This document shows positions 1 through 6,779 of a DNA stretch of 11,104 nt, piece by piece; the first letter of the stretch is position 1; the number at the start of each line of letters is the position of its first letter. The DNA is from Rhodospirillaceae bacterium (lineage in GTDB: Bacteria; Pseudomonadota; Alphaproteobacteria; MPNO01; UBA2964): NCBI GenBank assembly GCA_002724505.1, contig PBOV01000032.1, positions 7,135 to 18,238 of the forward strand, in the 5' to 3' direction. The translations under genes and the position numbers were made by a program. The notes under the pieces are model-generated. The model did not search any database and was not told the origin of the DNA. It saw only the letters and a list, made by a program, of their open reading frames with translations.

Positions 1-815
1 TCCGCCTTATTAACCGACTTATAGAGCCTACCGCCGGGCAAATCTTGATCGATGGTGAAGATATACTATCAATGAATGCTCCTGCGCTCCGGGACCTGCG
101 TAGGAACAAGGTATCCATGGTTTTTCAGAGCTTTGCACTTTTTCCACACCGCACCGTTATTGAAAATACTGGCTATGGTTTAGAAGTCCAAGGGCAAAGC
201 CATCAGCATATCAAAAAAGCCGCTACACGTTGGATTAATCGCGTAGGGTTGTCTGGATACGAAGAATATTATCCGGCACAGCTATCCGGGGGAATGCGAC
301 AGCGTGTAGGCCTAGCAAGAGCCCTCACTACTGATGCCGATATTCTTCTAATGGATGAGGCATTTTCCGCCCTAGACCCTCTAATCAGGACCGAGATGCA
401 AAATATTCTTCTCAATCTACAAGAAGAGTTAAAAAAGACAATTGTTTTTATTACACATGATTTAGATGAGGCACTGCGCATAGGAGACAATATTGCAATT
501 CTTCGCGATGGAGAAATTGTCCAAACCGACAATCCACAGGAAATTTTGCTAGCACCCGCGGACCCTTACATAGCTGATTTTATGAAAGATATTAACCGAG
601 CCCGGATCCTCCGCGTCAAATCAATAATGGGGCCTTTGGATTTAGAATCTGATGGACCTCAAATGTCCGAGCTCACGACATTAGAGCAGGCACTACAGAC
701 ATTTGGAAACCTCTCTGTGGACCAGGCAATAATTGTTGATCAAGGCGGGAAAAAAATAGGGACGCTCACATTAGCTCGATTGATAAACGCTATGAAGCGC
801 CCAGAGGGCGAATAA
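1..815 (+). CDS. Glycine betaine/proline-type ABC transporter ATP-binding protein (5' end missing)
   Basis: ATPase subunit of a quaternary-amine (glycine betaine, proline betaine or choline) importer of the ProV/OpuAA type, acting at the cytoplasmic face of the inner membrane. The frame is open from base 3, and the first residues (RLINRLIEPTAGQI) match the family just after Walker A, so Walker A and the true start lie left of the window. In the 270 visible residues I see the Q-loop (MVFQSF, Gln about 42), the signature LSGGMRQRVGLARAL (about 94-108), Walker B with D-loop (ILLMDEAFSALD, about 114-125) and the switch His in FITHDLDEA (about 152). MVFQSFALFPHRTV is typical of ProV rather than of general ABC ATPases. 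The C-terminal regulatory part after FMKDINRARIL is only about 75 residues, enough for one CBS-like unit, whereas classical ProV has two. The permease and binding-protein genes are not in view and may lie upstream. The exact substrate is inferred. Confidence 0.93.
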   Translation, partial: RLINRLIEPTAGQILIDGEDILSMNAPALRDLRRNKVSMVFQSFALFPHRTVIENTGYGLEVQGQSHQHIKKAATRWINRVGLSGYEEYYPAQLSGGMRQRVGLARALTTDADILLMDEAFSALDPLIRTEMQNILLNLQEELKKTIVFITHDLDEALRIGDNIAILRDGEIVQTDNPQEILLAPADPYIADFMKDINRARILRVKSIMGPLDLESDGPQMSELTTLEQALQTFGNLSVDQAIIVDQGGKKIGTLTLARLINAMKRPEGE

Positions 816-978
816 ATTAAGGCGCCAATCCAGGCAACCACGATACTTCCAGTTGCCCCCTAAAAAGCTTTCCTTTTGTTTCAACGAAAATGTATCCTCA
901 TTCAAATATTAAAAAATATATTTTGGGGTATTTGGTTTTCGGTCTCCGTAAAAGCCTGGTTATACAAAAGGAATTCGT

Positions 979-1830
979 ATGGGAATGGTCACTGATATTA
1001 TTTTACCAATTGGGCTAGCCTTCATAATGTTTTCGTTAGGGCTTGGGCTTACTTTGGCTGACTTCGCTCGAGTAGTGAAAGCACCCAAAGATTTTATTAT
1101 TGGCGCCGCCGCACAAATTTTGTTACTTCCCATGGTCGCTTTTTTGCTGATCACCTTAATGGACGTGCGACCAGAGTTAGCACTTGGTGTGATGATCATT
1201 GCAGCAGCGCCAGGTGGGGTAACATCCAATATATTGACAGCTTTTGCCCGAGGCGATGTGGCCCTTTCAATATCCCTAACCGCTGTTATTAGCCTACTAT
1301 CAGTAATTACCATTCCTTTCATCGTTGTCATCGCCCACAACCATTTAATGGGAGGTGATCCAGGTTCGATCTCAATTTTAGGAACGGCATTAAGCGTATT
1401 TTTAATTGTGACTGTGCCCGTTATTCTCGGACTACTAACAAGACAGTTCGCAAATAATTTTGCGAACCGCATAGCTTCCAAGGCAAATGCCTTATCAAGC
1501 GCTCTTTTCATTATAATTCTTGGGGGCGCAATTTTTCAGGAGCGATCTAATATTATAGGTTATTTTGCCCAGGCCGGCCTAATAACCCTAACACTAAATA
1601 TTACAATGATGGTCTTAGCCTTTGTGATCGCTCAATTTTTCGCGTCAGGCAAAGATCAACGTATTGCAATATCAATTGAATGCGGATTGCAAAATGGGAC
1701 CCTAGCGATTGCCGTCTCTACGCTATTATTCGGTGGCGGACTAACGACCGTTCCTGCAGCAACATATAGCCTAATTATGTTCGGAACCGCTTTGGTATTT
1801 ATCGCATACCTTCGGATTACCAAGGTTTAA
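979..1830 (+). CDS. Bile acid:sodium symporter (BASS/SLC10) family transporter
   Basis: Inner-membrane carrier of the BASS family, 283 residues, made almost entirely of hydrophobic segments (about 8-10 helices). Residues corresponding to the sodium sites of bacterial ASBT homologues are visible: Gln46 in AAAQILLLP, Ser83-Asn84 in APGGVTSNILTAFARGDVALS, Thr101 at the end of that crossing helix, and Glu234 with Gln238 in IECGLQNG. Sodium coupling is therefore likely, but the substrate cannot be read from sequence: bacterial members carry organic anions such as pantoate or keto acids, and the name does not imply bile acids. The ATG is preceded by an AAAAGGAA Shine-Dalgarno site about 6 bases upstream. 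A 163-base gap separates it from the ABC ATPase, so it probably has its own promoter. It ends only 20 bases from the convergent M19-like gene. Confidence 0.92.
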   Translation: MGMVTDIILPIGLAFIMFSLGLGLTLADFARVVKAPKDFIIGAAAQILLLPMVAFLLITLMDVRPELALGVMIIAAAPGGVTSNILTAFARGDVALSISLTAVISLLSVITIPFIVVIAHNHLMGGDPGSISILGTALSVFLIVTVPVILGLLTRQFANNFANRIASKANALSSALFIIILGGAIFQERSNIIGYFAQAGLITLTLNITMMVLAFVIAQFFASGKDQRIAISIECGLQNGTLAIAVSTLLFGGGLTTVPAATYSLIMFGTALVFIAYLRITKV

Positions 1831-1850
1831 ATAAAAAGGAATTAACACCT

Positions 1851-2825
1851 TTACGCAGGCCCAAAGGACTTCTCGAAAAAGGCCAACCAATTACCACCCA
1901 TTATTTTTTCTACATCCTCCTCTAAGAAACCATAATCCTGTAGTCCCTTTACCAAATTACCGAAGTCCCGATTTCCACAGAACCATGATGGCATGGGCGG
2001 AAACCCTGCATCCGATGCTGAACCCTCTCCGTAATCAATTTGCTTGGTCCACCGCCCGACCCGCATCCATTCAACCACACTATCGGATTGTCCCTGACAC
2101 AAGTCGCTACCGATCCCTATATTGTCTACACCCATAAGTTCAGCGGTACGGGCAATCATTTCGCAAAAACTACCAATCGTGCATTGGGATTTTCCCTTGA
2201 GGTGATGCGGATAAATCGAAAACCCTAACATGCCTCCGGACTGTCCTAACGCTTTCAGAACCTCATCAGATTTATTACGAAGGGCTTTATGCCAGAATTT
2301 TGGGTTAGCGTGCGTAATTGCAATTGGCCTTTTCGATATTTCGATTGCATCCAATGTCGAGCGGTCTGCCGAATGACTCATATCAACTACTAGGCCCACC
2401 CGGTTCATCTCAGCGATAACCTGACGTCCCATACGAGTAATTCCAGGATCGTTATCTTCGTAGCATCCGGTAGCGAGCAGGCTCTGGTTGTTATAGGAAA
2501 GCTGCATAAAGCGACCACCCAGTTGATGGCAAATTTCAACCAGCCCTATATCGTCTTCTATTGGCGAACAGTTCTGAAAACCAAAGATAATTGCGGTACG
2601 TTGTTCCTTTTGAGCGCGGCGGACGTCGTCCGCTGTACGCCCTGGTAGAATGTAATTTGAAAACCGCTCGAACAAGCGGTTCCAGTCGGCGATGTTCTCG
2701 ACCGTTTCACGAAAATCCTCATGATAGGTCACGGTCACATGTACGGCACTAACGCCGCCCTCTTTCATTTCTTGAAATATTTGTTCCGACCAGTTTGCGT
2801 ATTGGCAGCCATCAATAATGATCAT
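1851..2825 (-). CDS. Membrane dipeptidase (peptidase M19)-like protein with degenerate metal site
   Basis: Amidohydrolase-fold homologue of renal/membrane dipeptidase, 324 residues. Family landmarks are the opening IIDG, DMSHS with His151, ITHAN with His172, GIGSD with Asp241 and the closing GGNWLAFF. The canonical zinc ligands of the HxD motif after DG are replaced by Cys7 and Tyr9 (DGCQYANW), and the bridging Glu position (GVEGGH in renal dipeptidase) appears to be Gln84 (FGFQN). Classical two-zinc dipeptide hydrolysis is therefore doubtful; it may bind one metal, use another substrate, or be non-catalytic. No signal peptide is seen, so it is probably cytoplasmic. An in-frame upstream start at 2894 is possible, but the chosen ATG starts exactly at the family's usual MxxIDG opening and has an AAGAGA purine run ahead of it. 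It is divergent from the RidA gene and convergent with the symporter. The fold assignment is firm; the activity is not. Confidence 0.88.
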   Translation of the reverse strand: MIIIDGCQYANWSEQIFQEMKEGGVSAVHVTVTYHEDFRETVENIADWNRLFERFSNYILPGRTADDVRRAQKEQRTAIIFGFQNCSPIEDDIGLVEICHQLGGRFMQLSYNNQSLLATGCYEDNDPGITRMGRQVIAEMNRVGLVVDMSHSADRSTLDAIEISKRPIAITHANPKFWHKALRNKSDEVLKALGQSGGMLGFSIYPHHLKGKSQCTIGSFCEMIARTAELMGVDNIGIGSDLCQGQSDSVVEWMRVGRWTKQIDYGEGSASDAGFPPMPSWFCGNRDFGNLVKGLQDYGFLEEDVEKIMGGNWLAFFEKSFGPA

Positions 2826-2881
2826 TTTTTTCTCTTTTATTTTGAAAAAAGGAGATTCCCTATCATGTTTTACGATATAGT

Positions 2882-2905
2882 AGAGGGCACACAATTATGC
2901 CCTCT
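2882..2905. promoter_or_regulatory. GC-rich dyad in the M19-like/RidA divergent spacer, possible operator
   Basis: Perfect 8-bp inverted repeat AGAGGGCA / TGCCCTCT with an 8-base AT-rich spacer (CACAATTA). It lies between the divergent starts, 31 bases before the RidA ATG and 56 bases before the M19-like ATG. A possible -10 hexamer TATAGT (2876-2881) abuts its left arm, which would put the dyad over the transcription start of the RidA gene. No T-run follows, so it is not a standard terminator. Operator function is inferred from position and symmetry only. Confidence 0.45.
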
Positions 2906-2923
2906 TGGTTACACTAGGCCAAT

Positions 2924-2931
2924 AGAAGAGG
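2924..2931 (+). promoter_or_regulatory. Ribosome binding site deciding the RidA start
   Basis: AGAAGAGG ends 5 bases before the ATG at 2937. A competing in-frame ATG at 2865 also has a good site (AAAAAAGGAG, about 10 bases upstream). The downstream site is preferred because the resulting protein begins where this RidA subgroup normally begins and leaves the GC-rich dyad non-coding. Confidence 0.6.
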
Positions 2932-2936
2932 TTTTT

Positions 2937-3413
2937 ATGAAAAAAGTCTTGACGCCCGAAGATCGATTACGGGCCGCTGGATTGGAGCTACCAGCCCGAG
3001 AGGGACCAGCCTATGACTACCTTCCCGTAAAAACATACGCAGGGATAATTTATCTAGCCGGTACACTTGGGAAAAAAAATGGAGCCGTTCAAAGGCTTGG
3101 TAAAGTCGGCGCTGAAATAGATGAATTAGAAGCCGGCCAACAAATGCGGGTCTGCGCCCTCCAGGCACTCAACTGGTTAAAAGAGGCCGCCGGCGGGGAC
3201 CTAAGCCGTGTAACCGGCATTCTCCAGCTAAAATGCTATATCGCCTGTACGGATGATTTTGACGGCATCTCTCGCATTGCAGATCATGCAACCGACGTAT
3301 TTGTCACAGCATTTGGCGAGGCCGGAAAACATCCCCGCAGCGTATTAGGTTTGAAACGCCTACCACAGGATGCGCCGGTAATGCTTGACTTGATAGCCTG
3401 CACCCAGGAGTGA
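2937..3413 (+). CDS. RidA (YjgF/YER057c/UK114) family protein
   Basis: Small chorismate-mutase-like-fold protein, 158 residues, expected to form a cytoplasmic trimer. The pattern AGTLGKKNG ... LGKVGAEIDELEAGQQMRVCALQALNWL ... GDLSRVTGILQLKCYIACTDDF ... HPRSVLGLKRLPQDAPVML fits the longer, YjgF-like-1 subgroup (about 150 residues), not the 128-residue RidA itself. Family members with the conserved arginine hydrolyse reactive enamine/imine intermediates such as 2-aminoacrylate. Here Arg134 in HPRSVLG aligns with E. coli RidA Arg105, but the place of Glu120 is Met149, with Asp151 two residues on (alignment by eye from memory). Deaminase activity is therefore plausible but not assured. An upstream ATG at 2865 would add 24 residues of non-family sequence. 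It is divergent from the M19-like gene, which suggests a shared small-molecule pathway, and convergent with the PPOX gene. Confidence 0.9.
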   Translation: MKKVLTPEDRLRAAGLELPAREGPAYDYLPVKTYAGIIYLAGTLGKKNGAVQRLGKVGAEIDELEAGQQMRVCALQALNWLKEAAGGDLSRVTGILQLKCYIACTDDFDGISRIADHATDVFVTAFGEAGKHPRSVLGLKRLPQDAPVMLDLIACTQE

Positions 3414-3478
3414 TCGTCACCCTATTTGGCAAGTTGGTATGCGAAGAGATTGCCGTTTCCTGAAATTGTTAACATTTT

Positions 3479-4117
3479 TTAATACAGGCGGTCTTTCAAG
3501 CGCTCCTGATAATCAACTTCATATTTCTCTGCATACGACCGGTCACCGCCATCACGGTAGGCCGCAAAAGCCCCGCTGTTGGGCACACCATCTGGCACAC
3601 CCTTTGCCCCCTCCGACCAAAATTTAGAGCGCACAAAGGCTTTTGGGCAATGATGGAATGCTTCTTCGACCTCTACGACGATCACCGCACGAGGCCTCTT
3701 ATTGCGTACAATAAACCGGTCTAAAAAACTTGGATCTATACTGACCCTCGCCTTTCCATTAACGCGATAGGTGACGTCGGAGCCGGGGACCATAAAAATA
3801 ATGCCAACCTTAGAATTTGAGATAATATTCCGAATTCCATCTACCCGGTTGTTACCAATTCTATCAGGAATTAACAAAGTCCGGTCATCAAGAATATCCA
3901 CAAAACCTGGGGCGTCACCCTTAGGGGAACAGTCCACTCCGGCATCGCTCGAGGTAGCCATCAGGAGGAATGGAGACGCCTCAATAAATGCACGACCCGG
4001 TTCAACTATTTTTGTCGTTTGCTTTTTAATAGCGGAATCTGATGGTACACCATATAGGTCCTCGACTTCTTCAATTGTATTGACTGAAAATTCTTCGTTG
4101 TTACCAACAGAATTCAT
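3479..4117 (-). CDS. PPOX-fold FMN-binding flavoprotein (MSMEG_1061-like, pyridoxamine 5'-phosphate oxidase family)
   Basis: 212-residue split-barrel flavoprotein related to pyridoxamine-phosphate oxidase. The family block FLLMATSSDAGVDCSPKGD (about 50-68), then LLIPDRIGNNRVDGIRNI (about 81-98), VGIIFMVPG, YRVNGKARVS and VVEVEEAFHHCPKAFVRSKFW (about 147-167), is characteristic of the MSMEG_1061-type FMN-dependent group. Such proteins bind FMN or F420 and reduce small molecules; the physiological substrate is unknown. It is unlikely to be the vitamin B6 enzyme PdxH, because the PdxH C-terminal signature is absent. No signal peptide is seen, so it is probably cytoplasmic. An ATG four codons earlier (4129) lacks a Shine-Dalgarno site, while the chosen start has GGAGG at ideal spacing. 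It is divergent from the epimerase (134-base spacer) and convergent with RidA. Confidence 0.88.
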   Translation of the reverse strand: MNSVGNNEEFSVNTIEEVEDLYGVPSDSAIKKQTTKIVEPGRAFIEASPFLLMATSSDAGVDCSPKGDAPGFVDILDDRTLLIPDRIGNNRVDGIRNIISNSKVGIIFMVPGSDVTYRVNGKARVSIDPSFLDRFIVRNKRPRAVIVVEVEEAFHHCPKAFVRSKFWSEGAKGVPDGVPNSGAFAAYRDGGDRSYAEKYEVDYQERLKDRLY

Positions 4118-4122
4118 CGCCG

Positions 4123-4127
4123 CCTCC
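4123..4127 (-). promoter_or_regulatory. Ribosome binding site deciding the PPOX start
   Basis: GGAGG on the minus strand, 5 bases before the ATG at 4117-4115. The alternative ATG at 4129-4127 overlaps this motif and has only AT-rich sequence upstream, so initiation at 4117 is favoured. Confidence 0.65.
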
Positions 4128-4251
4128 ATAATTTTTTATCATTAAATTATTCAATCTTTTCTGCTCCAAACTTAATACCTACTATCCTAATATCAGTGAC
4201 TATAAATAAATTAAATACGGAGTTTTCCTGAACCAAACAAAGGAGCTACTG

Positions 4252-5220
4252 ATGACGGTATTGATAACTGGTGCCGGCCTTATCGCTACCCATGCCGCCG
4301 CCGCATTAGCGGCTAAGGGCGAAAAAATTGTTTTTTACGATGTGACACCAAATTTGTCATACATCGACATCGTGATGGAAGGAAAACCCTATGAAGTAGA
4401 AATTGGTGATATTCTTGATTTACCAAATATTCTTCGGGTCATTAACAAACATAATATCAAAGGAATTATCCATACCGCTGGAGTCCTGCCCGAGCGAGCA
4501 CGAGCCAACCCATCTCTATGTACCCGCATCAACGTTGACGGCTCAGTCAATATTTTTGAGGCGCATCGTCTCATCAAACTAAGACGCACCGTCTTTATAA
4601 GCACCATTGGCGTTTTTGACTCAAGGGTCTGCGACGGTCATCCGTGGACAGAAGATCACCGTTTGGGACCAAATTCATATTATGGGACCACTAAGCTCGC
4701 TGCAGAAATGATGGGACTGCATTACGCACGCGATTATGGCGTAGATTTAATAGCTGTCCGGCTCTCATCGGTCTTTGGAGTTAGTCAGTACTATACCTCG
4801 AGGGCGTCTGAGTTAATGCGGGATATAATTGAGCCTATGGCCTTAGAGGGAAAAGCGACAATCCGGCGACAGGTAACAGATATCAACCAGTACCTTTATG
4901 CCATGGATGCGGGTGAAGCCATCGCACTAGCATATGATCTTAAGCGCAATTCGCCGCAACGAATATTCAATATCAGCGATGGAAAGCTGACAGGTCTCCG
5001 AAAAATTATGGAAATTGCCGAACAAAATATTTCTGGTGCGTCTATTACTATCACCAACGGTGCCTGGAAAAAATCCAAAGGTACTAATTTTGTACCCGAA
5101 CCTTTTAGCTTAAACGCCGCGAGAAAATACTTAGGATACAAACCTAAATGGCCGATGGGTAAGGCTATTAGACACTACGTCAAAAAGATACATGAAAGGG
5201 AAGCATTAAAGAAAAATTAA
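4252..5220 (+). CDS. NAD(P)-dependent epimerase/dehydratase (extended SDR)
   Basis: Extended short-chain dehydrogenase/reductase, 322 residues, with an N-terminal Rossmann domain and a C-terminal substrate domain. The nucleotide motif is VLITGAGLIATH (residues 3-14): the family's GxGxxG reads GAGLIA, with Ala12 for the last glycine. Asp30 at the end of the second strand (VFYD) suggests a preference for NAD. Further motifs are HTAG (74-77), the STIG strand with Ser117/Thr118, and the catalytic Tyr144-GTT-Lys148 pair in SYYGTTKLAAE, then VRLSSVFG. The substrate is not identifiable; UDP-sugar epimerases and related sugar or polyketide-type dehydratases share this layout. Initiation is well supported by AAAGGAG 6 bases before the ATG. 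It stands alone, divergent from the PPOX gene and convergent with the YHYH gene, so it does not look like part of a polysaccharide operon. Confidence 0.9.
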   Translation: MTVLITGAGLIATHAAAALAAKGEKIVFYDVTPNLSYIDIVMEGKPYEVEIGDILDLPNILRVINKHNIKGIIHTAGVLPERARANPSLCTRINVDGSVNIFEAHRLIKLRRTVFISTIGVFDSRVCDGHPWTEDHRLGPNSYYGTTKLAAEMMGLHYARDYGVDLIAVRLSSVFGVSQYYTSRASELMRDIIEPMALEGKATIRRQVTDINQYLYAMDAGEAIALAYDLKRNSPQRIFNISDGKLTGLRKIMEIAEQNISGASITITNGAWKKSKGTNFVPEPFSLNAARKYLGYKPKWPMGKAIRHYVKKIHEREALKKN

Positions 5221-5355
5221 TCAAACAGAAAAGTCCGCAACAGTTTAAATCCTTTCCATATTTAATTTATTATTGTTCTGGTTTAGCCTCCTACTAATTG
5301 GCCCTATAATACAACGGAGATTTTAACCTAAAATTTCGGCTAATTTTTGTTTTCT

Positions 5356-6132
5356 TTAACGGTGCCTACTCCTATTAAAGTCATTGCTAACTTCTCCATA
5401 CAAGCATCGGGGTAAAAAGGGGTAGGTGTCGGTAATAAAATAGACATATTTTCCCCTTAAGTTACCTCCATTACATTGGTCGAGTTTTCCTTCACCACCT
5501 TCATAGACATAGTCCTCATTGTATGTGCCGTCATACATTCCGAGAGGTCCGGATGGACGGTTACCTTTTTTTAGAGCCCAACCGGATTGTTTCCCATCTT
5601 TGACATAATGAATTTCAAAACCGTCCCCAGCATACCCCAGCAACGAACTAGCGGATTTCTTCAAAAGGCTAGTCGGAACCCCATGATAATGATATAAGCC
5701 GCCCCTCCCAACATGGGCGTTATTAAAGTCAAGGCCAAGTCTTCCGCGCGCTCCAAAAATATCAATCGTCCAATTACGATCTCCATGTCGGCTGTGTCCT
5801 CTTCGAGAGTACGGATCCCAAGACCCAGCAGTGTTAGGTCTAAACTGGACCCCGTTTATTGCAATGCCTAGCGTTCCCCTTATTTGCGTAATGGATTGTT
5901 TCTTTATAGGTGATGTTGTGACGCAAACGTGAATTTCTTGTTCCGAAATAGTATTGGGGTTGCCTCTGTTAGGAAAATCTCCAGTCGGATGATCTGGGAT
6001 CCCATTGGTTAAAAAACAGCGTTGACCGTCATCAACTTTAACAACAATTTGATTGCTACTCGCCGCCAAATTCTGCGGCAACAGTAAGAAAACAACAAAC
6101 CCAAAAATACCGACTTCTTTTAATCTACTCAT
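5356..6132 (-). CDS. Secreted YHYH domain-containing protein
   Basis: 258-residue predicted exported protein. An N-terminal signal peptide is evident: charged MSRLKE, a hydrophobic stretch GIFGFVVFLLL, then a likely cleavage after NLAA (about residue 24). The mature part carries the naming motif GGLYHYHG (147-150), followed by LLGYAGDGFEIHY, GPLGMYDGTY and a C-terminal YPFLPRCLYG block, all typical of the YHYH family of bacterial envelope proteins of unknown function. The cysteines near 39, 70, 220 and 243 could form disulfides in the periplasm. The histidine cluster suggests metal binding, but this is inference. The start chosen is ATG at 6132, with AGGA 7 bases upstream; a TTG nine codons earlier is less likely because it would put charged residues before the signal peptide. 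It is divergent from the AhpD-like gene. Confidence 0.85.
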   Translation of the reverse strand: MSRLKEVGIFGFVVFLLLPQNLAASSNQIVVKVDDGQRCFLTNGIPDHPTGDFPNRGNPNTISEQEIHVCVTTSPIKKQSITQIRGTLGIAINGVQFRPNTAGSWDPYSRRGHSRHGDRNWTIDIFGARGRLGLDFNNAHVGRGGLYHYHGVPTSLLKKSASSLLGYAGDGFEIHYVKDGKQSGWALKKGNRPSGPLGMYDGTYNEDYVYEGGEGKLDQCNGGNLRGKYVYFITDTYPFLPRCLYGEVSNDFNRSRHR

Positions 6133-6275
6133 GCGATCATCCTGATGGCTTTCCTTCAATAATAAAGATAGATTTTTGAGGCGGCACTGAAGACACGAAT
6201 TTTAAAGCCTAAACCAGTCTCATTTTCTTTCATTTTATTTTTGAATTAAGCGATTTTTTCACGAGGTTTAAATTG

Positions 6276-6306
6276 TGATTAGATACTCGATCAAGCCATC
6301 TAATCA
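6276..6306. promoter_or_regulatory. 9-bp perfect inverted repeat upstream of the AhpD-like gene
   Basis: TGATTAGAT (6276-6284) and ATCTAATCA (6298-6306) are perfect reverse complements separated by 13 bases. The right arm runs into an in-frame ATG at 6306. It could be an operator in the YHYH/AhpD divergent spacer, or an RNA hairpin that hides the upstream ATG and leaves the ATG at 6342 for initiation. A repeat of this length could arise by chance about once in a window this size, so the role is tentative. Confidence 0.35.
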
Positions 6307-6341
6307 TGCAAAATCAAAACAAACCAGCACGGGGTTATTTT

Positions 6342-6779
6342 ATGGAAAGACTTGATTACCGAACAATCGGACAAGAAAACTGGCGGGCACTTGGCAACTT
6401 TGCGCAAACGGTCGAGAATAATTGTCAATCCAGATCTTTAATAGAAATTATTAAATTACATGCATCCCAAATAAATGGCTGCGCAAACTGTGTTAATTTA
6501 CATGCGAATTTATTGCGTAAAATAGGGGAAAGCGAAGAACGAATCCAAAATGTTATCGTTTGGCAGGAAGCTACATGCTTTAGCGAAAGAGAAAAATCTG
6601 CTTTGGCATGGACCGAGGCGGTGACAAGAGTCTCAGAAACGGGAGTACCAGATGAAATATTTGAAAGAGTTTCCGAGCAGTTTACTGATCTTGAACTTTC
6701 CGACCTAACCTTCGAAATTTGCACAATTAATTTTCATAATAGATTAGCGATAGCCTTCCGACGTGAACCAGGCAGTTAA
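6342..6779 (+). CDS. AhpD-like/carboxymuconolactone decarboxylase family protein
   Basis: All-alpha protein of 145 residues in the AhpD-like superfamily. The core motif ASQINGCANCVNLHA carries the redox pair Cys47/Cys50 and His54, the arrangement used by AhpD for thiol-based peroxidase support. SEREKSALAWTEAVT (about 81-95) and the closing INFHNRLAIAFR are also standard for the group. A thiol-disulfide role in oxidative defence is the best guess, while real gamma-carboxymuconolactone decarboxylase lacks the CxxC pair. The ATG at 6342 gives the usual MERLDY opening. An upstream ATG at 6306 would add 12 residues and sits inside an inverted repeat; neither start has a strong Shine-Dalgarno site (GGGG about 8 bases before 6342). 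It is followed after 157 bases by the cupin gene on the same strand. Confidence 0.88.
   Translation: MERLDYRTIGQENWRALGNFAQTVENNCQSRSLIEIIKLHASQINGCANCVNLHANLLRKIGESEERIQNVIVWQEATCFSEREKSALAWTEAVTRVSETGVPDEIFERVSEQFTDLELSDLTFEICTINFHNRLAIAFRREPGS

Noticed and set aside
833..857. GGCAAC ... GTTGCC inverted repeat after the ABC ATPase gene
   Set aside because: Six-bp stem, 13-base loop and no following T-run; it is not better than chance as a terminator.
960..1511. 183-codon open frame antisense to the symporter gene
   Set aside because: It lies opposite a clear membrane protein; its composition is the complement of hydrophobic codons and has no domain.
2826..2894. N-terminal extension of the M19-like protein (23 residues)
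   Set aside because: It is not similar to the family's start, contains no signal peptide, and would overlap the divergent regulatory region.
2865..2936. Upstream ATG for RidA with a good Shine-Dalgarno site, adding 24 residues
   Set aside because: The extra residues do not look like the family and would contain the GC-rich dyad; kept only as an alternative start.
5305..5310. TATAAT hexamer in the epimerase/YHYH convergent spacer
   Set aside because: No -35 element at suitable spacing and no downstream gene on that strand.
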